Shown here: positions 1 to 6,622 of the stretch, piece by piece
Layout of the letters: each line of letters begins with the position of its first letter
Position numbering within the stretch: position 1 is the first letter of the stretch
NCBI GenBank assembly: GCA_937875035.1
Contig: CALNCF010000334.1
Span: forward strand, 1-11,520
From: an uncultured Sphingobacteriaceae bacterium
GTDB lineage: Bacteria > Bacteroidota > Bacteroidia > Sphingobacteriales > Sphingobacteriaceae
DNA: 11,520 nt
Reading direction: 5' to 3'
Made by a program: the position numbers and the translations under genes
Notes under the pieces: generated by a model
Seen by the model: only the letters and a program-made list of their open reading frames with translations
Told to the model about the DNA's origin: nothing
Database searches by the model: none

Positions 1-1106
1 CTTCGCTGATATACACCAATTTCCTGGTAAAGAGATTGCAGAAGCAGGAGAAGGAAAAGGTGCAGCTGTATATGGAGGCGCAACGGCAGATCGTGAAGAC
101 GAACGACAGCGATTACATGACCTTCCTGCTCGACCGGATCATCGCGCCGAACAACTCCCCGATGATCATTGCCGATTCGAACGAGGTGATCAAAACCACC
201 CGCGGGCTTGATCCGAAAAAAACCATGTTCCCCGACGAGACCGACAAGGAATATGACTCCCTGTATTTCCGGGAGCAGCTGGAGGAGATGAAGGCGGAGC
301 ACGACCCGATCCAGTTCGAGCTGTACGACGGCGAGAAGCAATACATCTACTATAAAGATTCCTTTCTTTTAACCCAGCTCCGCATATATCCATACGTGCA
401 GCTTACCGTGATCGCTATTTTCCTCCTGGCCTCATACCTGGCTTTCAGCTCCAGCCGCAGGGCCGAGCAAAACCAGGTATGGGTAGGTATGGCCAAGGAA
501 ACGGCGCACCAGCTGGGAACCCCGATCTCTTCGCTCTTAGCCTGGATGGAGCACCTGCGTGCGAAATCAAATGAAGAGGAGCAGCAGTTCCTCGATGAGA
601 TGGAGAATGATATCCGGAGGCTGGAGCTGGTGACCGAGCGTTTCTCCAAGATCGGCTCCTTGCCGGTGCTGCTGGATGAGCCTGTGCTGGAAGTGGTCAA
701 CCGTTCCATCGATTATATCCGCAGGAGAAGCTCTGCCAAGATCCTTTTTGAAGTGAAAGGCGATCCATCCATCACCGCTAAGCTGAATACCTCCCTGTTC
801 GACTGGGTTATTGAAAACCTGTGCAAGAATGCGGTGAACGCGATCGGATCGGCAGGAAAGATCAGTATCTTTATTCATAAGCATAAAGAGCTCGTTTATA
901 TTGATGTGAGCGATACAGGCGCCGGTATCCCGAAATCGAAATTCGAGGTCGTGTTTGAGCCGGGCTATACCACCCGCAAGCGCGGATGGGGATTAGGACT
1001 CTCCCTGGTGAAACGAATTGTTGAAAGCTATCATTCCGGTCGGATCTTTGTGAAAGAATCGACGGTTGGTAAAGGAACCACCTTTAGAATTATACTCCAT
1101 GCGTAA
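1..1106 (+). CDS. Membrane sensor histidine kinase (5' end outside window)
   Basis: This is the C-terminal 367 residues of a sensor histidine kinase. The frame is open to the left edge (first full codon at 3), so the TTG at 36 is not a true start. Counting from codon 3, residues 1-9 look like the end of a first membrane segment. They are followed by a charged helix, a sensor region of about 90 residues, and a second membrane segment at about 130-149. The kinase core follows: H-box AHQLGTPISSLLAW with the phosphoacceptor His169 (codon at 507), N-box NLCKNAVNAI near 272, G1 box DTGAGI from 304 and G2 box GWGLGL from 328. The HQLGTP H-box variant is one I associate with Bacteroidota kinases. The predicted reaction is ATP-dependent autophosphorylation and transfer to a response regulator. 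No regulator lies downstream; it may lie upstream, outside the window. The last 8 bp overlap the next gene, which suggests an operon. The signal sensed is unknown. Confidence 0.93.
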   Translation, partial: SLIYTNFLVKRLQKQEKEKVQLYMEAQRQIVKTNDSDYMTFLLDRIIAPNNSPMIIADSNEVIKTTRGLDPKKTMFPDETDKEYDSLYFREQLEEMKAEHDPIQFELYDGEKQYIYYKDSFLLTQLRIYPYVQLTVIAIFLLASYLAFSSSRRAEQNQVWVGMAKETAHQLGTPISSLLAWMEHLRAKSNEEEQQFLDEMENDIRRLELVTERFSKIGSLPVLLDEPVLEVVNRSIDYIRRRSSAKILFEVKGDPSITAKLNTSLFDWVIENLCKNAVNAIGSAGKISIFIHKHKELVYIDVSDTGAGIPKSKFEVVFEPGYTTRKRGWGLGLSLVKRIVESYHSGRIFVKESTVGKGTTFRIILHA

Positions 1107-3039
1107 CTCTTTTCTACTGGCTTGTTTTATCCTGGTGCTGAACGCGGCAAATGCCCAGGATAAAGATTATGAACTGCTCCGGGGTCAGGAGGCAAGGAAT
1201 GCGAATGCCCGGATCCATTTCCGTGCTTCGGGCGCAGGCGATGCCTACGATATGAAATACGTGCGCGCGGAATGGGAAATAGACCCGGCCGTACTCTACA
1301 TCAAAGGAGCAGTGACCACTTATTTTACGGTGATACCCGGCAGCATGCAGGAGCTGGGCTTCGACCTGTCGAGCAGCCTGCGCGTGGACTCCGTGAAATA
1401 TCACGGGCAGCACAATGCCTTTAGCCAGACCGGCAGCGATCTTCTGAAGATCACCTTACCCGCTGCCTTGTCCCAGGGCCGCCTGGATTCGGTAACGGTG
1501 TATTACCAGGGAAAGCCCACGGCAACCGGGTTCGGCTCCTTTAAGCAAACCTTTCATTCGGGCAACCCGATCATCTGGACCCTTTCCGAGCCTTATGGCG
1601 CGAAAGAATGGTGGCCGACCAAGCTCGACCTGAACGACAAGATCGATTCCATTGATATTATCGTAACCACTCCGCAGGTGAACCGGGTGGCCAGCAACGG
1701 CCTGCTTGTATCGGAAGTGAGCCAGGGTACGAATAAGGTCTACCACTGGAAGCATCGTTACCCGATCACCTCGTACCTGGTTGCAGTAGGGGTAACCAAT
1801 TATGAAGTGTACTCCGACTATGTGCCCCTGGGCAGCGATACCCTGGAGGTGCTCAATTATGTATATCCTGCATCCCTCAACAACGCGAAGCTGGCTACCC
1901 CTATGGTAATCCCGATGATCCAGCTGTACGACAGCCTCTTCGGGCCATACCCTTTTATGCGCGAAAAATACGGGCATGCCCAGTTCGGTTTCGGCGGAGG
2001 GGAAGAGCACCAGACCATGAGCTTTATGGGCAGCTTCGGCAAGACGCTGATCGCGCATGAGCTGGCGCACCAATGGTTCGGCAACAAGGTGACCTGCGGA
2101 AGCTGGCAGGATATCTGGCTGAACGAGGGTTATGCTACCTATCTTGAAAGTATTTACGAAGAATTCCTGGGTACGCCGGCAGGCTTACGCCAGCTCAAGA
2201 ACCAGCTGCTGGCCTCGATCACCCGGGTGAGCTCGGGTTCGGTAAAGGTGCAGGATACTACTTCCATCAACAGTATTTTCGACAGTCGCCTGAGTTATGA
2301 TAAGGCCTCTTACCTGCTCAACATGATCCGCTGGATCGTGGGTGATGAGGATTTTTTCCAGGCTACCCGCAATTACCTGGAAGACCCAGAGCTGGCCTAT
2401 GGCTATGCCCGTACGGCCGACCTTAAGGGACACTTCGAGCGCCAGAGCGGGATCAACCTGGATGAGTTCTTCCGCGACTGGTACGAAGGACAGGGCTTCC
2501 CGACCTACGATGTGCTTTGGTCGGTACAGCAGAACAACCAGGTGATCATTCGCCTGAACCAGAGCACCTCGCATGCGAGCGTAGACTTTTTCGAGATGCC
2601 TGTACCGGTACGCTTTACCGCGCAGGGGCATGATACCACTGTAGTCTGCGATCACCGGTTCTCCGGACAGGAGTTCGTGTTTACCCTCGGCTTTATCCCG
2701 ACCGCTGCCGAATTCGATCCGAAGAAGTGGCTGCTTGCCAAGAGCCGCATTTCGAATACGCTGGATGTTGCTAACTTCTCTAAAGTGAATATCCGCGTGG
2801 TTCCGAACCCGGTGAATGATTTTTGCACGATCATGTTCGACAAGTCTGTACAGGATGTGCGTAAGGTAGAGCTCTTTGATACCTGGGGAAGGCTGGTCAG
2901 GGTATATGAAAACCAGGATCCCGGCTTTGTAACCTCGATGACGCTCGATATGCGTGACCTTAACAACGGCTTCTATGAGCTGCGTCTGGTAGCCGGGCAG
3001 AAGGTGGCCAGCGTGAAGATGCTGCGGATGGCGAAATAA
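1099..3039 (+). CDS. Secreted M1-family zinc metallopeptidase with T9SS sorting domain
   Basis: A 646-residue M1 (gluzincin) aminopeptidase-like protein. The ATG at 1099 was chosen because it begins a clean signal peptide (MRNSFLLACFILVLNAANA, likely cut before Gln20); an in-frame upstream start at 1066 would bury it. Residues ~50-260 resemble the M1 N-terminal beta domain. The catalytic centre is HELAHQWFGN from residue 320, followed after exactly 18 residues by Glu343 in LNEGYATYLE, i.e. HEXXH-X18-E, the Zn ligands and general base. Tyr400 in SYDKASYLLN is the likely transition-state tyrosine. The GxMEN-type substrate motif reads GGEEHQTM near 300-307, with Glu302 where Met is usual. From ~564 there is a T9SS type A sorting domain: VVPNPV, then LFDTWGRLV, then a NGFYELRL segment and a basic KMLRMAK end. 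The inferred location is outer surface or secreted, hydrolysing N-terminal residues of peptides. It overlaps the kinase gene upstream by 8 bp. Confidence 0.93.
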   Translation: MRNSFLLACFILVLNAANAQDKDYELLRGQEARNANARIHFRASGAGDAYDMKYVRAEWEIDPAVLYIKGAVTTYFTVIPGSMQELGFDLSSSLRVDSVKYHGQHNAFSQTGSDLLKITLPAALSQGRLDSVTVYYQGKPTATGFGSFKQTFHSGNPIIWTLSEPYGAKEWWPTKLDLNDKIDSIDIIVTTPQVNRVASNGLLVSEVSQGTNKVYHWKHRYPITSYLVAVGVTNYEVYSDYVPLGSDTLEVLNYVYPASLNNAKLATPMVIPMIQLYDSLFGPYPFMREKYGHAQFGFGGGEEHQTMSFMGSFGKTLIAHELAHQWFGNKVTCGSWQDIWLNEGYATYLESIYEEFLGTPAGLRQLKNQLLASITRVSSGSVKVQDTTSINSIFDSRLSYDKASYLLNMIRWIVGDEDFFQATRNYLEDPELAYGYARTADLKGHFERQSGINLDEFFRDWYEGQGFPTYDVLWSVQQNNQVIIRLNQSTSHASVDFFEMPVPVRFTAQGHDTTVVCDHRFSGQEFVFTLGFIPTAAEFDPKKWLLAKSRISNTLDVANFSKVNIRVVPNPVNDFCTIMFDKSVQDVRKVELFDTWGRLVRVYENQDPGFVTSMTLDMRDLNNGFYELRLVAGQKVASVKMLRMAK

Positions 3040-3091
3040 ACTTTCTGCGTAATAATTCGGTCATGACTGGAATATATCCTGCCGTTCGGCG

Positions 3092-3099
3092 TATTTTTG
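3092..3099 (+). promoter_or_regulatory. Putative Bacteroidota -7 box for the DUF4403-like gene
   Basis: TATTTTTG matches the Bacteroidota sigma-A -7 consensus TAnnTTTG exactly and ends 26 bp before the ATG at 3126, a plausible distance for a short leader. No convincing -33 TTG lies at the usual spacing (only CTG at 3067), so the call rests on the -7 box alone. Confidence 0.4.
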
Positions 3100-3125
3100 C
3101 CCCGTCATTCTTAAAAAACAGTATT

Positions 3126-4565
3126 ATGAAATGCCGTATATGGAGCGTGCTCGCGCTTATCTTCATATGTTCAGCCTGCCGGACCACGCAGACCAATGCT
3201 CCTGCACCGTCTGCCGCGCCGACCTCGGCTGCATTTCCCAAACAACTGTCCACCATCAATATTCCTGTCGTACTGAACCTGAAAGAACTGGAGAATAAGA
3301 TCAACAGGGAATTTAAAGGTGTTTTGTATGATGACAACAGCTATGAGAACAATAATAACGACAACCTTATACTGAGGGTCACCAAGCTGGATAACTTCAG
3401 CATTTCGGGCACGGGCGACCAGTTCCTGATCAACGCGCCGATCGAGATCTATGTAAAAGGACGGATGAAGAAAGACCTGTTCAGCCTGTTCGACCGGAGC
3501 TTCGGTGTAGACCAGTCGAAAGACGCGACCTTCCGCATGAATGTGAAAGTGAAAACACGCCTGAGCCTGACACCCGACTGGGATGTGAAAACAATTTCGG
3601 AAACAGGTTTCGACTGGCGCGAGAAGCCCTACCTGGAGATCGGTCCGGTGCGCATTCCCATTGGCAGCGTGATCGAAGGTGTGGTGAACGGGCAGATCTC
3701 GGAGATCAACAAGCGCCTCGACCTGGAGATCAGCCGGAACATCCGTATTAAGCCCCTCATCGAACAGTACTGGCGCGATATGCAGCAACCGGTGCTCGTG
3801 AACGAAGCCTACAAAAGCTATTTGCAGATCATCCCCGAGGAAGTATTCCTTTCGCCCCTGCGCAGCAATGGCCAGCAGCTGCTCATCAATGTCGGTATTA
3901 AAACCCAGCTGAATCTGTACACTGGCAGCGTGCCCCTGCACGAATCGTACAAGCCCCTGCCTAAGCTGCGGCCGGATCAAAAGCCCGACAGCACCTTCAG
4001 CCTTTTTATGAGCGGTGATATTACCTATGAGTACGCCACGGAGCTGGTCCGCAGGGAATTCCTGAATAAGACCTTCTCCTTTGAGAACAATAAGCAGGTG
4101 GTGACCATTACCGATCTGAAGGTGTTCGGATCGGGGAATAAGCTGGCGCTCATGATCGGCATGAACGGCAGTACGAAGCAGGGGCTGTTCCGTAAGAAAT
4201 TCAAGGGTACGGTGTATGCTCTCGGTGTGCCGGTATACGATGAGAAGACGCAGACCTTGTCGGTAAAGGATTTCGACTTCGATCTGAAAAGCAAGGATGT
4301 GCTTGTAGGCGCCGCCGAATGGATCTTTAAGGGTACGCTGAAAAAGTCGATCGAAAGTAAGTTAAGCTATTCGATGAAAGCAGAGCTGGACGCCGCGCGT
4401 AAGCTGGCACAGGATGCCATGACGAATACCGATATTAATAAGAATGTACGCCTGAACGGGAAGCTGGTTTCCCTGCAGCCCGCGGGTATTTATGTAGGCG
4501 AAAGATCGGTGCAGGTGTTTATGAAGGCTTCCGGCGATCTGCAGGTAACATTGAAAAATTATTAG
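3126..4565 (+). CDS. DUF4403-like lipoprotein with internal two-fold repeat
   Basis: A 479-residue envelope protein. The ATG at 3126 was chosen over 3063 because it directly begins a lipoprotein signal (MKCRIWSVLALIFICSAC) and lies just after a -7 box; Cys18 would be the lipidated residue. The lipobox is imperfect, with Cys rather than Leu at -3. The mature part begins with a low-complexity Ala/Pro/Ser/Thr linker and then alternates short beta-rich segments with amphipathic helices. It matches my recollection of DUF4403 family proteins in length and in the opening pattern (lipid anchor, INIPVVLNLKELENKIN). The two halves echo each other: REF at 61-63 followed by ENN at 74-76, and REF at 310-312 followed by ENN at 320-322, with further matching segments after both. 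The function is unknown; the duplicated beta-rich form would suit a two-lobed lipid-binding fold, which is inference only. Isolated between a putative promoter and the DinB gene. Confidence 0.82.
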   Translation: MKCRIWSVLALIFICSACRTTQTNAPAPSAAPTSAAFPKQLSTINIPVVLNLKELENKINREFKGVLYDDNSYENNNNDNLILRVTKLDNFSISGTGDQFLINAPIEIYVKGRMKKDLFSLFDRSFGVDQSKDATFRMNVKVKTRLSLTPDWDVKTISETGFDWREKPYLEIGPVRIPIGSVIEGVVNGQISEINKRLDLEISRNIRIKPLIEQYWRDMQQPVLVNEAYKSYLQIIPEEVFLSPLRSNGQQLLINVGIKTQLNLYTGSVPLHESYKPLPKLRPDQKPDSTFSLFMSGDITYEYATELVRREFLNKTFSFENNKQVVTITDLKVFGSGNKLALMIGMNGSTKQGLFRKKFKGTVYALGVPVYDEKTQTLSVKDFDFDLKSKDVLVGAAEWIFKGTLKKSIESKLSYSMKAELDAARKLAQDAMTNTDINKNVRLNGKLVSLQPAGIYVGERSVQVFMKASGDLQVTLKNY

Positions 4566-4576
4566 GTGCATCTTTG
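4551..4576 (+). promoter_or_regulatory. Putative promoter for the DinB-family gene
   Basis: CATCTTTG at 4569-4576 differs from the TAnnTTTG -7 consensus at one base, and TTG at 4551-4553 could be the -33 element. The 15-bp spacer is shorter than the usual 17-23. The ATG at 4614 follows 37 bp downstream after an A-rich stretch, which is typical of Bacteroidota translation initiation regions. Confidence 0.3.
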
Positions 4577-4613
4577 CATCATTCAATACATCATCATTTA
4601 AAAACCAAAGCAT

Positions 4614-5144
4614 ATGTACATCAACTCAAGACCTGAAACAAACGAATACCCGGCTTATTACGAGCCTTATATAGCCCTGGTGCCGAAGGGTGATATATTC
4701 AAGATCCTGGAGGCGCAGGTAGCCGAAGTGAGTGATATCCTGGCCGGTATTGATGAGCGGAACGGTGACTTCGCGTATGCCGAAGGAAAATGGACGATCA
4801 GGGAGTTGTTTGTACACCTGAACGATACGGAACGCATTTTCGGCTATCGTGCCCTGCGTTTTGCACGTATGGATGGAACACCCCTGGCGGGCTTTGAGCA
4901 GGATGACTATGTAAAGAATGCTCATGCTTCTTCCCGTAACCTCGAGAACCTGGCCGATGAGTTCTATCACCTGCGGTTATCTAACGTGTTTTTATTCAGA
5001 ACATTAACAGAGGAAGCGCTGAAAGCGAAGGGCATTGCGAACGGCAAAGAGGTACAGGTCCGCTCCATTGTATACATCATGATCGGTCATGTGGCGCATC
5101 ACCTGCGGATCCTGAAAGAATGCTACCTGATCGCAGTCAGGTAA
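4614..5144 (+). CDS. DinB-family metal-dependent protein
   Basis: A 176-residue soluble protein, the usual length for the DinB/YfiT-like four-helix-bundle superfamily. The family metal triad is visible: His68 in ELFVHLNDTERIFGYRALRF (helix 2) and His159 plus His163 in IGHVAHHLRILKE (helix 4). The segment GKWTIRELFVHLNDTE is the characteristic DinB signature. No signal peptide or membrane segment is visible. Members include thiol-transferase-like enzymes and many proteins of unknown activity; the family name comes from a DNA-damage-inducible Bacillus gene, and DNA-damage induction cannot be inferred here. The start is supported by an A-rich leader and a downstream-consistent fold. A 7-bp inverted repeat (5124-5143) overlaps the stop codon. 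The substrate is unknown. Confidence 0.88.
   Translation: MYINSRPETNEYPAYYEPYIALVPKGDIFKILEAQVAEVSDILAGIDERNGDFAYAEGKWTIRELFVHLNDTERIFGYRALRFARMDGTPLAGFEQDDYVKNAHASSRNLENLADEFYHLRLSNVFLFRTLTEEALKAKGIANGKEVQVRSIVYIMIGHVAHHLRILKECYLIAVR
5124..5143 (+). repeat. Inverted repeat over the stop codon of the DinB-family gene
   Basis: TACCTGA (5124-5130), six loop bases, then TCAGGTA (5137-5143): a perfect 7-bp stem reaching into the TAA stop codon. A run of eight T lies at 5170-5177, too far away for a classical intrinsic terminator. It may act as a weak terminator or RNA-stability hairpin, or may be incidental. Confidence 0.35.
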
Positions 5145-5176
5145 TTATAAACTTATCCGACTGTTCATATTTTTTT

Positions 5177-5184
5177 TACTTTAG
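5177..5184 (+). promoter_or_regulatory. Putative -7 box for the nucleoside transporter gene
   Basis: TACTTTAG differs at one position from TAnnTTTG and follows a run of eight T. It ends 15 bp before the ATG at 5200, implying a very short leader. AGGAG at 5183-5187 is a Shine-Dalgarno-like string, but it sits 12 bp from the ATG, longer than ideal. No clear -33 element. Confidence 0.25.
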
Positions 5185-5199
5185 GAGAAATTTTCATAC

Positions 5200-6483
5200 A
5201 TGGAACGTTATTCTGGTTTGATCGGAGTGGTCCTGATCCTTGGTCTGGCATTATTAATGTCGAATAACCGCAAGGCCATTAACAAACGATTGGTTATTGT
5301 CGGGCTGCTGATACAGGTGATACTGGCCGTATTTATTTTAAAGGTACCCCTGGGTCAGTCGATCTTCGGCCACCTGGGCCACCTTGTTACCAAGATCCTC
5401 GATTTTTCCAATAAGGGTGCCGACTTCGTGTTCGGACCTTTAGTAAATAACTCGTTGCTGGCTCCCTTATTCGGAGCGAACAATACCTTTATCTTCTTCT
5501 TCAAGATCATTCCTACCATCATCTTTGTTTCCGTATTGGTGAGCATCGCTTATCACATCGGGCTGATGCAGCGTATCGTTGCTTTGTTTGCACGCGCGGT
5601 GCACTGGTTAATGGGTGTGAGCGGCTCGGAAGCCTTGTCGAACGTAGGCAGCGCATTCGTAGGACAGGTAGAGGCGCAGATCATGATCAAGCCTTATATT
5701 TCGGGGATGACCATGTCGGAGCTCCTGGCGAGCATGGCAGGCAGCATGGCCTGTATTGCCGGAGGGGTGATGGCTGTATATATTTCGATGGGTGTTCCTG
5801 CGGAATACCTGATCGCGGCAAGCATTATGGCGGCTCCCGGAGCCCTGGTTATATCCAAGATCGTGTATCCTGAAACCGAAGAGTCGGAAACCCAGGGCCG
5901 CGTGAAGCTGGAGATCAAGAAAGCGCATGCGAACCTGATGGATGCCATCTCGCATGGCGCAAGCGACGGGATGCGGATCTCCTTAAACGTGATCGCCATG
6001 CTGCTGGGCTTTATCGCCCTGATCGCCATGGTAGATGCCGGTTTAGGCTGGATAGGCAGAGGATTGTACTACAACACAAGCCTCGACCTGAGCATGGTGG
6101 GTATTTCCTTAAAAGAATTAAGTCTGAAAGAGATCCTCGGTTCGCTGTTCTCCATCTTCGCATGGGCAATGGGTGTGCCTTCGCAGGATACACATGCCGT
6201 GGGCGCCCTGATGGGCACCAAGCTGGTGATCAACGAATTTGTGGCCTACTCAGACCTTTCCCCGCTGATCGCGTCCGGCGCGCTTACGCATAAATCGATC
6301 GTGATCGTGAGCTTTGCCCTATGCGGTTTCGCAAATTTCAGCTCCATTGCCATACAGGTAGGAGGGATTGGCGAGCTGGCGCCGAATCGTCGTGCCGACC
6401 TTGCCAAGCTGGGCTTTAAAGCATTGATCTGCGGAACGTTTGCATCCTATCTTTCTGCAACCATTGCCGGCTTGTTATTATAG
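5200..6483 (+). CDS. Concentrative nucleoside transporter (CNT/NupC family)
   Basis: A 427-residue inner-membrane protein, the normal size for bacterial CNTs, which import nucleosides with Na+ or H+. The family order is visible: hydrophobic N-terminal helices (about 5-21 and 31-49), the scaffold helix near 104-120, then the first hairpin motif SEALSNVGSAFVGQVEAQ (143-160). Further on come helical segments at ~175-220, MRISLNVIAM at 258-267, the GTKLVINEFVAY motif (339-350), which is the CNT signature [GA]-x-K-x3-NEFVA, and the second hairpin FANFSSIAI (377-385). Glu158, Glu346, Phe377, Asn379 and Ser382 correspond to nucleoside-contacting residues known from the Vibrio CNT structure. Val157 in GQVEA stands where Thr or Ser is common, so specificity should not be assumed. 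A strong hairpin follows the stop, suggesting the transcript ends here. The co-transported ion cannot be read from the sequence. Confidence 0.93.
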   Translation: MERYSGLIGVVLILGLALLMSNNRKAINKRLVIVGLLIQVILAVFILKVPLGQSIFGHLGHLVTKILDFSNKGADFVFGPLVNNSLLAPLFGANNTFIFFFKIIPTIIFVSVLVSIAYHIGLMQRIVALFARAVHWLMGVSGSEALSNVGSAFVGQVEAQIMIKPYISGMTMSELLASMAGSMACIAGGVMAVYISMGVPAEYLIAASIMAAPGALVISKIVYPETEESETQGRVKLEIKKAHANLMDAISHGASDGMRISLNVIAMLLGFIALIAMVDAGLGWIGRGLYYNTSLDLSMVGISLKELSLKEILGSLFSIFAWAMGVPSQDTHAVGALMGTKLVINEFVAYSDLSPLIASGALTHKSIVIVSFALCGFANFSSIAIQVGGIGELAPNRRADLAKLGFKALICGTFASYLSATIAGLLL

Positions 6484-6505
6484 CCGTCACCATATTGATC
6501 ATAGT

Positions 6506-6540
6506 GAAGGGCCTTTCTGAAAAGAAGGGCTCTTCTGTTT
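6506..6540 (+). terminator. GAAA-loop hairpin terminator after the transporter gene
   Basis: Arms 6506-6518 (GAAGGGCCTTTCT) and 6523-6535 (AGAAGGGCTCTTC) can pair along all 13 bp with two G-U wobbles, closed by a GAAA tetraloop (6519-6522) and followed by TGTTT. It begins 22 bp after the transporter stop codon. The T tract is short, so termination may be imperfect, but this is the best hairpin seen in the window. Confidence 0.7.
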
Positions 6541-6579
6541 CCGGCTTTGCCTGCATACTAATCAAGGCGAAGCAAAGTT

Positions 6580-6587
6580 TATCTTAG
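6580..6587 (+). promoter_or_regulatory. Putative -7 box for the MutS-like gene
   Basis: TATCTTAG, one mismatch to TAnnTTTG and very like the TACTTTAG box before the transporter gene. It ends 35 bp before the ATG at 6623. TTTG at 6546-6549 is too far upstream to be a standard -33 element. Confidence 0.3.
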
Positions 6588-6622
6588 GGCCGGTTTTAAA
6601 GGCTCGTTTAATTTAAGTGTAT

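Noticed and set aside
36..1106. TTG at 36 as the start of the first histidine kinase
   Set aside because: The frame is open to the left edge and the preceding codons read like the end of a membrane segment, so the gene begins outside the window.
1456..2073. Minus-strand open frame (205 codons) in the peptidase gene
   Set aside because: Antisense shadow of a gene with clear zinc and secretion motifs; no domain features of its own.
3056..3071. Imperfect palindrome around GTCATGAC upstream of the lipoprotein gene
   Set aside because: Only 8 bp are perfect, which is expected by chance in such a gap; no second copy was seen in the window to support an operator.
3171..3980. Long minus-strand open frame (269 codons)
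   Set aside because: It lies antisense within the lipoprotein gene, lacks motifs, and its length is explained by the codon composition of the plus-strand gene.
6617..6622. GTG at 6617 as start of the MutS-like gene
   Set aside because: An ATG two codons later, at 6623, is the more usual start; the difference is only two residues and cannot be settled from sequence.
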